Shown: one piece after another, positions 16,626-28,072 of the stretch | Position numbering within the stretch: the first letter of the stretch is position 1 | Layout of the letters: each line of letters starts with the position of its first letter | Source of the DNA: Streptomyces griseorubiginosus | Lineage (GTDB): Bacteria > Actinomycetota > Actinomycetes > Streptomycetales > Streptomycetaceae | Direction of reading: 5' to 3' | DNA length: 64,000 nucleotides | NCBI RefSeq assembly: GCF_001514195.1 | Contig: NZ_KQ948735.1 | Span: 1,167,413 to 1,231,412 of the forward strand | Program-made: the position numbers and the translations under genes | Notes under the pieces: generated by a model | Databases searched by the model: none | What the model was told of the DNA's origin: nothing | The model's input: only the letters and a program-made list of their open reading frames with translations

Positions 16626-18206
16626 ATGCCCGCATCACCCGTCACGGGCCCGGTCGCAGGCCCGGTGCGCGCCTTGCGTCCCGGCGCCGTTCTGGCAGTG
16701 ACCTGCCTGGCCCTTGCCACCGTCGTCTCGGCCATGGCGTCGCTGAGCGTGGCGCTGCCCGACGTCGCCCGGGAGACGCACGCCAACCAGACCCAGCTGT
16801 CCTGGATCATCGACTCCTACAGTCTGATCTTCGCCTCACTGCTGCTGTTCGCCGCGACCCTCGGTGACCGCTTCGGCCGTCGCAAGGCCCTGCTCGGCGG
16901 CGTCGGACTGTTCGCAGCGATATCGTTCGCCGCGACCTTCACGGACGAACCGGGCATCCTGATCACCCTGCGTGCCCTGCTCGGTGTGGCCGCCGCGTTC
17001 GTCATGCCCGCCACCTTGTCCACCATCACCAGTACGTTCCCCCGCGATCAGCTGGCGCGTGCCATCAGTGTCTGGGCGGCGGTCGCGGGCGCGAGCGCGG
17101 CGCTGGGGCTGTTCGCCTCCGGTCTGCTGCTGGAGGTGTGGTCGTGGCGGTCGGTGTTCTGGCTGAACGCGGTGATGGCCGCAGTGGCGTTCATCGGCAC
17201 CCACTTCTTCGTCCCGGAATCCGCACAGCCGGGCAGGCACCGGGTGGACGTGGTCGGAGCGGCTCTCACCGTCGCGGGGCTGGGGGCGCTGGTCTACTCG
17301 GTGATCGAGGCGCCCGAGCACGGCTGGGGCAGCACACGGACCCTGGTCGGTATGGCCCTCGGGCTCCTCGTCCTGGCCGCCTTCGTCGCCTGGGAACTCA
17401 GGCACCCGCATCCCCTGCTCGACCCGAGGCTGTTCCGCCACAAGGCGTTCGCGGCCGGATCGGTCTCGACCACCCTCCAGTTCTTCGCCTTCTTCGGGTT
17501 CATCTTCGTCACCATGCAGTACCTCCAACTGGTGCGCGGTGACAGTGCCCTGATGGCCGCCGTCAGTGTGCTGCCGATGTCCGCGGCGATGATCCCCAGC
17601 GCCCGGCTCGCCCCGCGCCTGGTCGCCCGGCGAGGCGCCCGCGGGCCCTGGACCGTCGGCCTTCTCCTGGTCACCACCGGCCTGGTCGTGCTGGCCCAGC
17701 TCGACGCCGGCAGTTCGTACTGGCTGGTCGCCGGCGGGCTGGTGCCGCTCGGTGCGGGCATGGGCCTGGCCACCACGCCGGCCACCGCGGCGATCACCGA
17801 CGCACTGCCGCCCCGTCTGCAGAACGTGGGATCCGCCGTCAACGACCTCTCGCGCGAACTCGGCGGCGCCCTGGGCATCGCCGTCCTCGGCAGCCTCATG
17901 AGCGCCCAGTACCGCGACGAGCTCGACACCGGCGGGCTCCCCGCCCCGGTCGCGCACGCGGCACGCTCCTCCCTCGCCGCCGCCAACCACATAGGCCACG
18001 CCACGGGCAACCCCGCGCTGATCGAACGGGCCCGTGACGCCTTCGCCTCCGGAATGCACCTCGCACTCATCAGCGGCGCCGCAACCACCCTCCTGGCCGC
18101 CGTCGTCGTCACCCTTCTGCTGCGCCGAAACGGCAAACCGGGCACGGCCGCCGTGGCGACACAGACCGACGGCGCGGACCGCGACACGGCGCGGGCGACG
18201 GCGTAG
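16626..18206 (+). CDS. MFS drug exporter, DHA2 (14-helix) family
   Basis: 526 residues with about 14 membrane helices. The DHA2/MFS motifs are visible: motif A LGDRFGRRKALL after helix two, motif C-like AVAGASAALGLFASGLLLE in helix five, and WIIDSYSLIFASLLL in helix two. This is the EmrB/QacA/actinorhodin-transporter class, which exports drugs or secondary metabolites by proton exchange. ATG 16626 has a near-perfect AGAAGGAG at 16611-16618. It is followed by an HxlR regulator in the same direction, probably controlling it. Confidence 0.93.
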   Translation: MPASPVTGPVAGPVRALRPGAVLAVTCLALATVVSAMASLSVALPDVARETHANQTQLSWIIDSYSLIFASLLLFAATLGDRFGRRKALLGGVGLFAAISFAATFTDEPGILITLRALLGVAAAFVMPATLSTITSTFPRDQLARAISVWAAVAGASAALGLFASGLLLEVWSWRSVFWLNAVMAAVAFIGTHFFVPESAQPGRHRVDVVGAALTVAGLGALVYSVIEAPEHGWGSTRTLVGMALGLLVLAAFVAWELRHPHPLLDPRLFRHKAFAAGSVSTTLQFFAFFGFIFVTMQYLQLVRGDSALMAAVSVLPMSAAMIPSARLAPRLVARRGARGPWTVGLLLVTTGLVVLAQLDAGSSYWLVAGGLVPLGAGMGLATTPATAAITDALPPRLQNVGSAVNDLSRELGGALGIAVLGSLMSAQYRDELDTGGLPAPVAHAARSSLAAANHIGHATGNPALIERARDAFASGMHLALISGAATTLLAAVVVTLLLRRNGKPGTAAVATQTDGADRDTARATA

Positions 18207-18295
18207 CAGCGGCCGGCCGCCGGACACATCCACCACCACGGGCGGCGCAAGGGTCCACGATCCGTCCCGCGCGCCGCACCGGGAAGGGAACCGAC

Positions 18296-18700
18296 ATGAC
18301 CCCGCTGCGTCCCCGGACAGCGCACCAACCCGACCCCGACCCCGACCAGTTGCCAGAGCCACTGGAAGCCCTCGCCCGCGCCTTCGCCCTCCTCGGCACA
18401 CGCGGCACCGGGCTCGTCATCACGGCCCTGGCCAAGGGCCCGGCCGACCTCCACCTCATTCACGAGCGCGTACCCGGCCTCAGCGACGGCCTGCTCACCC
18501 GGCGCCTCCGGGAGATGACCGCCCTCGGCCTGGTGACCCGAACCGACCACCCGGGCGCCCCCGCACCCACCGTCTACACCCTCGCAGCCCACGGCAAGGC
18601 ACTCCTCATCCCCCTGGCCGCCCTGACCGTGTGGGCACAGGACCACCTCTCTGCGCAGGCCTCCGAGGGAACGCTTCCACAGACCTGGAACGGAACATGA
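18296..18700 (+). CDS. HxlR-family winged-helix regulator
   Basis: 134 residues. The centre is the HxlR winged helix (LLGTRGTGLVITALAKGPAD, IHERVPGLSDGLLTRRLREM, LGLVTRTDHPGAPAPTVYTL). HxlR proteins usually sense redox or aldehyde stress and regulate neighbouring genes. There is no Cys in this product, so direct thiol sensing as in some relatives is unlikely. Starts at ATG 18296 with GGGAAGGGAA upstream; its stop overlaps the next start (ATGA at 18697-18700), so the next small gene is co-translated. The amino-terminal 20 residues are Pro/Asp-rich. Confidence 0.9.
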   Translation: MTPLRPRTAHQPDPDPDQLPEPLEALARAFALLGTRGTGLVITALAKGPADLHLIHERVPGLSDGLLTRRLREMTALGLVTRTDHPGAPAPTVYTLAAHGKALLIPLAALTVWAQDHLSAQASEGTLPQTWNGT

Positions 18701-19125
18701 GCGCACACGACAACGTCGACCTGGGTCATACGGTCGCCGGCTGGACCGGAACAGCCGTCGCGCTGGTCGGTTTCAGCCTCGCAGGTCTCGGCGTCGTCGC
18801 AGGGTCCGCGGCCTTGGTGATCTCCGGCGTCGCAGTGATCGCCCTGGCCGCGATCGTCACCTGGCTCCTCCACCTGACGGGCTGGGGGAAGCCCAGCGGC
18901 CCCCGCCCGGCCGACCAGTGGGACTGGCGGGTGAAGGACCTCGGCGCCCGGCAGGGGCACCCGGACTGCTTGGGGTGCCGCCTCGCCGGAAGACGAGCCG
19001 AGGCGGTGGCGAAGAGCGCACCGCCGACGTCCGCAGGGACCACCCTGCCGTCGCCGCGCCGACGCCCCCACACCCCGGGCGTCCAGGCAGCAGGGCCTGC
19101 GGCAGAGAACCGGACGCTCCTCTGA
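18697..19125 (+). CDS. HGxxPAAW-like membrane protein with a C-terminal CxxC extension
   Basis: 142 residues. The amino half resembles the two-helix HGxxPAAW protein family of actinobacteria: NVDLGHTVAGWTGTAVALVG, then a second hydrophobic helix VISGVAVIALAAIVTWLLHL. The canonical HG..PAAW motif is altered to GHTVAGW. The carboxyl half is hydrophilic and has a Cys pair in [13 protein letters not shown]. The last 35 residues are Pro/Arg-rich. Its ATG overlaps the HxlR stop. No function is known; the pairing with an HxlR regulator and an MFS exporter suggests a membrane-stress role, which is a guess. Confidence 0.65.
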   Translation: MSAHDNVDLGHTVAGWTGTAVALVGFSLAGLGVVAGSAALVISGVAVIALAAIVTWLLHLTGWGKPSGPRPADQWDWRVKDLGARQGHPDCLGCRLAGRRAEAVAKSAPPTSAGTTLPSPRRRPHTPGVQAAGPAAENRTLL

Positions 19126-19156
19126 CGGCCGCGCCGCCGACCTGGCCGTCGGCAAG

Positions 19157-19198
19157 CGACCTCGGAACAGAGACCTCGGAACAGCGACCTCGGAACAG
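19157..19198. repeat. Three tandem 14-bp repeats upstream of the methyltransferase
   Basis: Three head-to-tail units at 19157-19170, 19171-19184 and 19185-19198 read CGACCTCGGAACAG, AGACCTCGGAACAG and CGACCTCGGAACAG, followed by a partial fourth (AGAC). They end 11 bp before the ribosome binding site (AAGGAG) of the next gene. Confidence 0.85.
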
Positions 19199-19224
19199 AG
19201 ACAAAAGCGAAGGAGAGACCTGCA

Positions 19225-20151
19225 ATGACCGCGGAGGACACACCTGATGGCGTACATGACGGCACGGCGGCCCGGGACGGCCTCGCGGCCAACCGGGCCC
19301 TCTGGGACGACCTCGCCGAATTCCACGGAACCGACCCTGAGGACCGGTCGTACGACGTGCGGGCATTCCTCGGCGGAGGGCAGACCCTGCGACGGATCGA
19401 GCGGGAACTCGCGGGCGACGTGGCCGGCAAGGATCTCCTCCACCTGCAATGCCACTTCGGGATGGACACCCTGAACTGGGCGCGCCTGGGCGCACGCGTC
19501 ACCGGCGTGGACTTCTCCTCCACGGCGATCGCACGGGCCCGAAGCCTGGCGGAACAGACCGGTCTGGCCGCGGAGTTCGTGGAGGCGGACACCCAGCGCC
19601 TCCCCGACGATCTGGCAGGCAGGTTCGACCTGGTCGTCGCCACCTACGGGGTCCTGTCCTGGATCGGGGACCTCGACGCCTGGATGGGCGGTGCCGCGAC
19701 AGCGCTGCGGCCGGGCGGCCGAATGGTCCTCGTGGACCTGCACCCCGTCTTCCAGACGGTGCTCACGATCGACCCCCTCGTCGCCGACTGGCCCTACGGT
19801 GGCGGCGCACCGCGGCACGAGATGATGGGCACCTACGCCCACGCCGACGCTCCCGTCGAGCCGAAGAAGTCCACCCAGTATCCGTATTCGGTCGGCGAGA
19901 TCGTGACGGCGGCCGCTTCGGCGGGGCTGGTCGTGGAGCGCCTGGGCGAGCACACGGAAACCGAGACCGACGGGCGGCACATCCTGCCGCGGGGCCCGGA
20001 CGGCCTGTACCGCTTCCCGTTCAGCGACACGTACCTACCTGTCCTGTACTCGCTCGGCGCAGCTCTCCGGCCCGCATCCGGCGGACACCCGAGTGACGCC
20101 GACCCCCGAAGGCCCCGCCCGGCAGAGGGCACGACGTCCCCGAGCCTGTGA
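19225..20151 (+). CDS. Class I SAM-dependent methyltransferase
   Basis: 308 residues. The SAM-binding fold shows motif I LLHLQCHFGMDTLNWARLGA (HFGMDT in place of GxGxG, as in a known subgroup), motif II VTGVDFSSTAIARAR, then FVEADTQRLPDDLAGRFDLV and ALRPGGRMVLVDLHP. The carboxyl part has YPYSVGEIVTAAASAGLVV, common in small-molecule methyltransferases of this branch. ATG 19225 follows AAGGAGAG at 19209-19216. The last 30 residues (GGHPSDADPRRPRPAEG) are low-complexity and may be a recent extension. Next to PhzF, with which it is probably co-transcribed. Substrate unknown. Confidence 0.9.
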   Translation: MTAEDTPDGVHDGTAARDGLAANRALWDDLAEFHGTDPEDRSYDVRAFLGGGQTLRRIERELAGDVAGKDLLHLQCHFGMDTLNWARLGARVTGVDFSSTAIARARSLAEQTGLAAEFVEADTQRLPDDLAGRFDLVVATYGVLSWIGDLDAWMGGAATALRPGGRMVLVDLHPVFQTVLTIDPLVADWPYGGGAPRHEMMGTYAHADAPVEPKKSTQYPYSVGEIVTAAASAGLVVERLGEHTETETDGRHILPRGPDGLYRFPFSDTYLPVLYSLGAALRPASGGHPSDADPRRPRPAEGTTSPSL

Positions 20152-20171
20152 CAGACCGGAGGGTCCGACAT

Positions 20172-21035
20172 ATGCACTACCTGCACGTCGACGTTTTCAG
20201 TTCCCAGCCCTACAGCGGCAACAGCCTGGCGGTGTTCCCCGACTCCGTGGGGCTCAGCGGGAAGCAGATGACACGCATCACCCAGGAGATGCGCCATTTC
20301 GAATCGGTCTTCCTCACCCGCCACCCCGCCCATGAGCGGACCTGGGGTGCGCGCGTCTTCGACCTCGCCGGGGAACTCGACTTCGCGGGCCACCCCCTCA
20401 TCGGTGCGGCATGCGTCCTGCACGCTCTGCACGACGCCGATGACACGGAGACCTGGCGCCTGAAGCTGAGAGCCCGAACGGTCGACGTCATCACCCGACG
20501 CCGCGCAACGGGCCGCTACACCGCAGTTCTCGACCAGGGCCCCGCCGTATTTCTCGGCCGCCCCCATATCCCGGACCTGGCCGCCTGGTTCTCCTTGGAC
20601 GCGGAGGACCTGGACCCGGAGCTTCCTCCAGAAGTGCTTTCAACGGGGCTGAGGTACCTCGTCGTCCCTGTGCGCGGCGACGCACTCGGCCGTGCCCGGA
20701 TCGCCCAGGATCTCGAAGCCCCCCTCGCTGCGCTTGGTGCTCACTTCGCCTACCTGCTCGACGCCACGGCACTGGAAGGACGCCACTGGACCAACGACGG
20801 CAACCTGGAAGATGTGGTCACAGGATCCGGCGGTGGGTGCGCGGCCGCCTATCTGCGCCGACACGGCCGGATCGGCGACGGAGAGACCGTCACTCTCCAC
20901 CAGGGGCGCCTCACCGGCCGCGCAGGCAAGATGGCGGTCAGCGCCCACGGCGAAGGGCAGGACATCCGTTCGGTGAGGGTTGGCGGCGAGGTGGCGTTCG
21001 TTGCCGAAGGGCACCTCAGGGAGCTACCCGCTTGA
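20172..21035 (+). CDS. PhzF-family isomerase/epimerase-like protein
   Basis: 287 residues with the duplicated diaminopimelate-epimerase fold of PhzF: MHYLHVDVFSSQPYSGNSLAVF at the start, EMRHFESVFL with the catalytic Glu position, FDLAGELDFAGHPLIGAACV and the second-lobe counterpart GSGGGCAAAYLRRHGRI. PhzF in phenazine synthesis isomerises trans-2,3-dihydro-3-hydroxyanthranilate; most homologues have unknown substrates. ATG 20172 is favoured because GGAGGG lies eight bases upstream (20158-20163); a GTG at 20148 overlapping the methyltransferase stop is the alternative. No other phenazine genes are nearby. Confidence 0.9.
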   Translation: MHYLHVDVFSSQPYSGNSLAVFPDSVGLSGKQMTRITQEMRHFESVFLTRHPAHERTWGARVFDLAGELDFAGHPLIGAACVLHALHDADDTETWRLKLRARTVDVITRRRATGRYTAVLDQGPAVFLGRPHIPDLAAWFSLDAEDLDPELPPEVLSTGLRYLVVPVRGDALGRARIAQDLEAPLAALGAHFAYLLDATALEGRHWTNDGNLEDVVTGSGGGCAAAYLRRHGRIGDGETVTLHQGRLTGRAGKMAVSAHGEGQDIRSVRVGGEVAFVAEGHLRELPA

Positions 21036-21133
21036 GCCTCTGCGCGGAACCGCGGGCGTCGACGCCGACCATGCCTCCGCGATCCCGGGGACGAGGACCT
21101 GCGGCCGCGTGGCCGGCGGGCCCATGGATCACA

Positions 21134-21790
21134 TCACCAGCCCCGTGCGCGCCACTCCGCGAGGTGGGGCCGCTCCGCGCCCAGTGTCGTGTCGTGCCCG
21201 TGGCCCGGGTACACCCAGGTCTCGTCCGGCAGCACGTCGAAGATCTTCGTCTCTACGTCGTGGATCAGACTGGCGAACGCCTCCGGGTCCTTGCGGGTGT
21301 TGCCCACGCCGCCCGGGAAGAGGCAGTCCCCGGTGAACACGTGGGGGTGCCCGTGCGGGTCGTCGTAGACGAGGGCGATCGAGCCCGGTGTGTGCCCGAC
21401 CAGGTGGCGCGCGGTGAGTTCCACGCGCCCCACCCGGATGACGTCCCCGTCGTCGACCGGGACGTCGGTGGGGACGGGGATGCCCTCGGCATCCGCCCGC
21501 CCGGCGTACGTACGCGCGTGTGTGGCCGCGACGACCTCCGCGAGCGCCTGCCAGTGGTCGCCGTGCTGGTGCGTGGTGACGACGGACGCGATGCCGTCGG
21601 CGCCGATGGTGCCGAGCAGGGTCTCCGCCTCGTTGGCGGCGTCGATCAGGAGCTGCTCGTCGGTGGCCCGGCAGCGCAGCAGATAGGCGTTGTTGTTCAT
21701 CGGGCCGACCGCGATCTTGGTGATCATCAGGTCCTTGAGCTCGTGCACGTCGGCGGGCCCGCCGACCGTCACCTGTCCGCTGTACGTCAT
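21134..21790 (-). CDS. Metallo-beta-lactamase-fold hydrolase, glyoxalase II-like
   Basis: 218 residues. Metal ligands of the fold are all visible: THQHGDH, then GHTPGSIAL, FTGDCLFPGG and YPGHGHDTT. Length and the VGPMNNNAYLLRC opening match the small actinobacterial glyoxalase II-like group, which may act on mycothiol thioesters in place of glutathione. The gene lies next to a mycothiol-type maleylpyruvate-isomerase-fold gene (10 bp apart), which supports that idea. ATG 21790 is chosen; MITKIAVGPMNNN at residue 22 is an alternative start closer to the fold. Confidence 0.9.
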   Translation of the reverse strand: MTYSGQVTVGGPADVHELKDLMITKIAVGPMNNNAYLLRCRATDEQLLIDAANEAETLLGTIGADGIASVVTTHQHGDHWQALAEVVAATHARTYAGRADAEGIPVPTDVPVDDGDVIRVGRVELTARHLVGHTPGSIALVYDDPHGHPHVFTGDCLFPGGVGNTRKDPEAFASLIHDVETKIFDVLPDETWVYPGHGHDTTLGAERPHLAEWRARGW

Positions 21791-21800
21791 GACGGCCAGC

Positions 21801-22487
21801 CTATAGCGGGGGCAGCAGGGGGAGGGGGCCGCCGTGGACCGTCAGCGCGGAGCCGTCGCGGCGGCCGGCGAGCCAGCCGAGGAGGTCGGCGGCGGTGCCC
21901 TCGACGCTGACCTCAGGAGCGTCGGCGGCGCGACCGGTGCTCCACGCGTGCGTGCCGTCCGCCAGGCTGGTGGCCGGGACGTCGGGGTGGCCGGAGAAGC
22001 GCTCGGTGAGGAACACGATCTCCCGTTCCGCGAACTCCCCGGGCAGGTCCTCCAGCTCGTACCCGATCCCCAGGTCCACGTGGTGCAGCTCGACCTCGAC
22101 CCACCTCCGGAACGGCACCCGGGCCGCCGCGTCGGTGACCCCGTTCCGCAGCTCGACCGTGCGCGACCAGTCCGCGGGCTCCGCCCCCGCCTCCTGGAAG
22201 CGGGCGGCGCTGTCGCGCAGGTCGGCGAGCTGGACGTCGAGGGGCCGGGGGGCGTCGCGCTCGATGTCGGCGTCGCGCGCCTCGGCCGAGGAGTACATGG
22301 GCCGGCCCCGCAGCACGTTCACGAGGGCGTCGGCGTTGCGGGAGAGATGGGCGAGGACATGGCCGCGGCTCCAGCCCGGAAGCCGTGACGACTGCGTCAC
22401 GGCCGCGTTGTCCATCTTGGCGGCTGCGGTCAGCAGCCGCTCGGTCGCAGCACGTACAGACTCCAGGTCATGAGCGTGATCAGTCAT
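21801..22487 (-). CDS. Maleylpyruvate-isomerase/DinB-fold protein, mycothiol-dependent type
   Basis: 228 residues. The amino part has the DinB-like four-helix bundle with the metal-binding histidine pattern of this family (LPGWSRGHVLAHLSRNADAL and WVEVELHHVDLGIGYEL). The carboxyl part (VEGTAADLLGWLAGRRDG) is the short SCP2-like end common in mycothiol maleylpyruvate isomerase relatives. ATG 22487 gives MTDHAHDLESVRAATERLL; upstream in-frame codons have no homology pattern. Family members catalyse mycothiol-dependent isomerisation or S-transfer, but the substrate here is unknown. Confidence 0.85.
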   Translation of the reverse strand: MTDHAHDLESVRAATERLLTAAAKMDNAAVTQSSRLPGWSRGHVLAHLSRNADALVNVLRGRPMYSSAEARDADIERDAPRPLDVQLADLRDSAARFQEAGAEPADWSRTVELRNGVTDAAARVPFRRWVEVELHHVDLGIGYELEDLPGEFAEREIVFLTERFSGHPDVPATSLADGTHAWSTGRAADAPEVSVEGTAADLLGWLAGRRDGSALTVHGGPLPLLPPL

Positions 22488-22718
22488 GGTGCTGACCCTA
22501 GCTCCGCCACACCTTTGGGTGAAGGTGGTGAAGCTGTGCCGTAAATCGAATGCACGTGCTATATGGTCGGAAGCGGCGTCGGGCATGCTGGAAGGCCGGG
22601 GATTGTTGTTCCCCATCCGGGAATCCGACCGGCGTTGTCAGTGGCTCCCCCTAGTCTGAGAAAGCACGGGGGCCCCGCCCCTGTCACTCCTCTCAAGCCA
22701 AGAAAGGTGCGGACCGGC

Positions 22719-25787
<3,069 letters not shown>

Positions 25788-25829
25788 GTCGGCGGACAGC
25801 CGCGGTCGGCACGGCCGGGCAGACACACA

Positions 25830-25873
25830 AAAGGGCGGCGCCCCGCGGGAACTCCCGCGGGGCGCCGCCCTTT
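25830..25873. terminator. Strong bidirectional terminator between uvrA and the sugar kinase gene
   Basis: A perfect 20-bp stem: AAAGGGCGGCGCCCCGCGGG (25830-25849) pairs with CCCGCGGGGCGCCGCCCTTT (25854-25873) around the loop AACT. It ends in T-run or A-run on either strand and lies between convergent genes. Confidence 0.9.
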
Positions 25874-25901
25874 CCGCCCACAGCTCCCTCGCCTCTTCCG
25901 T

Positions 25902-26813
25902 CTACAGCGCGCCCACCTCGGCGGCGTACGGCGGCTCCGCGCCCGCTCGTGAGCAGGTGATCGCCGCCGCGCGGGCCGCGAAACGCAGCAGCCGGGCCCA
26001 GTCGTCGACGCGCAGTGCGGCGAGCGCCGCCGGAGAGAGGGCGTCCATGGCTGCCAGGCCGTGCAGCAGCGCCGCGTTCACGGTGTCGCCGGCGCCGATG
26101 GTGTCCACGACGTCGACCTTCTCGCCCGGCACCGGAAGCGCCGACCCGTCCCGGGTGAACACGCTCAGCCCGTCACCGCCGTGGGTGATCACCACCGCCG
26201 AGGGTCCCGCGGCCAGCCATTCCTGGGGGGTGCCGCCGAGCCACAGCGCGTCCTCCTCGGAGAGCTTGAGCAGGGACACCGACGGCAGCCAGCTCTTGAA
26301 CCGGGCCCGGTACGCGTCCGCGTCGGGGATCAGCCCGGCCCGGATGTTCGGGTCGAGCGCGGTGAACACGCCCTGCGCGGCGGCGGCCCGCAGCAGCTCC
26401 TCGTAGGCGCTCGCTCCCGGTTCCAGGACGAGCGAGCAGGTGCCGAAGGACACCGCGCGGGTTCCGGAGGGGAGTGCGGCGGGGGCCGTGAACAGACGGT
26501 CGGCGGTGCCGTCGACGTAGAAGGAGTAGGCGGCCGAGCCGCCGTCGTCTATCGAGGCGACGGCGAGCGTGGTGGGCTCGGTCCCGCGCTGGACGGCGGA
26601 CACGTCCACCCCCGCCTCCCGCAGCCCGTCGAGCAGCGCCTCGCCGAAGGCGTCGAGCGAGACGCGGGAGCAGAACGCCGTGGGGGAGCCGAGCCGGCCG
26701 AGGGCCACGGCGGTGTTGTAGGGGCCGCCGCCGAGCGCCGGTTTGAGACTCGCGAGGGCGCCCCTGCCCTGCGGTACCAGATCGATCAGGGCCTCACCGG
26801 CGACGACGATCAC
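25902..26813 (-). CDS. PfkB-family carbohydrate kinase (fructokinase-like)
   Basis: 303 residues. Both PfkB signatures are clear: ALGGGPYNTAVALGRLG near 28 and DVVDTIGAGDTVNAALLHG near 240, with the catalytic Asp in GAGD. The opening VIVVAGEALIDLVP is typical of fructokinases and related sugar kinases. GTG 26813 overlaps the stop of the LacI gene (GTGA) and has AAGGA eight bases upstream, so LacI and kinase are translated together. Likely phosphorylates a sugar whose presence LacI senses; no transporter gene is in the operon. Confidence 0.92.
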   Translation of the reverse strand: MIVVAGEALIDLVPQGRGALASLKPALGGGPYNTAVALGRLGSPTAFCSRVSLDAFGEALLDGLREAGVDVSAVQRGTEPTTLAVASIDDGGSAAYSFYVDGTADRLFTAPAALPSGTRAVSFGTCSLVLEPGASAYEELLRAAAAQGVFTALDPNIRAGLIPDADAYRARFKSWLPSVSLLKLSEEDALWLGGTPQEWLAAGPSAVVITHGGDGLSVFTRDGSALPVPGEKVDVVDTIGAGDTVNAALLHGLAAMDALSPAALAALRVDDWARLLRFAARAAAITCSRAGAEPPYAAEVGAL

Positions 26814-27946
26814 GAGACGGTTCCTTTCGACTGCGAGGACTGAGAGCGTGGCGCAGGGCGGCCGTACTCCCCGGTCTCCGCGCAGCCGCACGACGTGCGG
26901 TGCACGAAGGCACAGGGCAGACGCAGGGTACGGGTGGGGCGGTCCGGGGCGGCGAGCCGGCCCAGGAGCAGGCGGACCGCTTCGGTGCCGATCTCCCTGC
27001 TGGGCTGGGCGATCGCGGTGAGCCGGGGGGCGAACAGGTCCGCCCAGGCGAAGTCGTCGAAGCAGCACAGCGCCAGGTCGTCCGGGACCGAGAGGCCGCG
27101 TTCGCGCAGGGTGCGCAGGGTGCCGATGGTCATCGTGTTGTTGGCGGTGACCAGGGCGGTGGGCGGCGTCGGGAGGGCGAGCAGGGCGGCGGTGGCCACT
27201 TCCGCCCCGGCCGACTCGGAGTCGCCGTGGACGATCAGGTGGGGGTCGTAGGGCAGACCGGAGGCGGTGAGGCCCTGCCGGTACCCGGCGATCCGTTCGG
27301 CGGTGGTGCTGAGCCCCGGCAGGCCGGCCACCAGACCGATGCGCCGGTGGCCGAGCCCGGCGAGGTGGGTGACCAGTTCGGCCATCGGCCGGGTGCTCTC
27401 GGCGCACACCTGGTCGAAGCGCCGAGGACTGCCCGAGGGAGTCTCCCGCCCTTCAGTGCCGGCGCCGGCATCCCTCGGCCCGTCAACCCCGCCCGCTCCC
27501 TCCACCACCCGGTCCAGGAACACCGTGGGGACCTCGTGCCGCGTGAGGTAGGCGACGAGTTCGCGAGGGTCCGCGGAGGGCGCGACGATCATGCCGTCCA
27601 CGCGCCGTTCGTGCAGCAGCTGGACGACCTTGCGCTCGTGCTCGGGGTCGTCGTGGGGATCGGCGATGAGCAGGCTGTAGCCGTGTTCGAGGGCGCCCGC
27701 CTCCACGCCCTGGAGGATCTCCGTGAAGTACGGGTTGCTGATCGCCGACACCGCGAGCCCGATGGAGCGGGTGCGGGAGGTCACCAGGGAGCGGGCCAGG
27801 GTGTTGGGGGTGTACCCGAGCTCGTCCACCGCGTCGAGCACGGCCTGCCGGGTGTGGGGCAGGACCGGCCGGGTGCCGTTGAGGACGTGCGAGACGGTCG
27901 CCACCGACACGCCCGCAGTGCGTGCCACGTCGGCCATGGTCGGCAT
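26810..27946 (-). CDS. LacI-family transcriptional regulator with an unusual insert
   Basis: 378 residues. The amino-terminal LacI helix-turn-helix and hinge are standard (MADVARTAGVSVATVSHVLNG, LGYTPNTLARSL). The ligand domain follows (SIGLAVSAISNPYFTEILQG, HRRIGLVAGLPGLSTTAERI). Between the two, at about residues 149-175, there is a Gly/Asp-rich insert (GAGGVDGPRDAGAGTEG) not found in ordinary members and probably a surface loop. ATG 27946 has GGGAGGGG five bases upstream. A 12-bp-arm palindrome 90 bp upstream is the probable operator, giving autoregulation and control of the kinase. Confidence 0.92.
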   Translation of the reverse strand: MPTMADVARTAGVSVATVSHVLNGTRPVLPHTRQAVLDAVDELGYTPNTLARSLVTSRTRSIGLAVSAISNPYFTEILQGVEAGALEHGYSLLIADPHDDPEHERKVVQLLHERRVDGMIVAPSADPRELVAYLTRHEVPTVFLDRVVEGAGGVDGPRDAGAGTEGRETPSGSPRRFDQVCAESTRPMAELVTHLAGLGHRRIGLVAGLPGLSTTAERIAGYRQGLTASGLPYDPHLIVHGDSESAGAEVATAALLALPTPPTALVTANNTMTIGTLRTLRERGLSVPDDLALCCFDDFAWADLFAPRLTAIAQPSREIGTEAVRLLLGRLAAPDRPTRTLRLPCAFVHRTSCGCAETGEYGRPAPRSQSSQSKGTVS

Positions 27947-28034
27947 CGAGCCCCTCCCGGACAGGCGGCTTCCCGGATCGGGGGCCTCCCGGACGGTGCC
28001 CCCACGGCCGGGAAGGTATCCCATCCAGCGACGC

Positions 28035-28062
28035 ACGTAAACGCTTACGCAAGCGTTTACGT
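28035..28062. promoter_or_regulatory. LacI-type operator palindrome
   Basis: ACGTAAACGCTT (28035-28046) and its exact reverse complement AAGCGTTTACGT (28051-28062) flank a 4-bp spacer ACGC. The half-site AAACGCTT and AAGCGTTT are typical of LacI-family operators with a CG core. It lies 89 bp upstream of the lacI-type start. Confidence 0.8.
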
Positions 28063-28072
28063 CGAGTCACCG

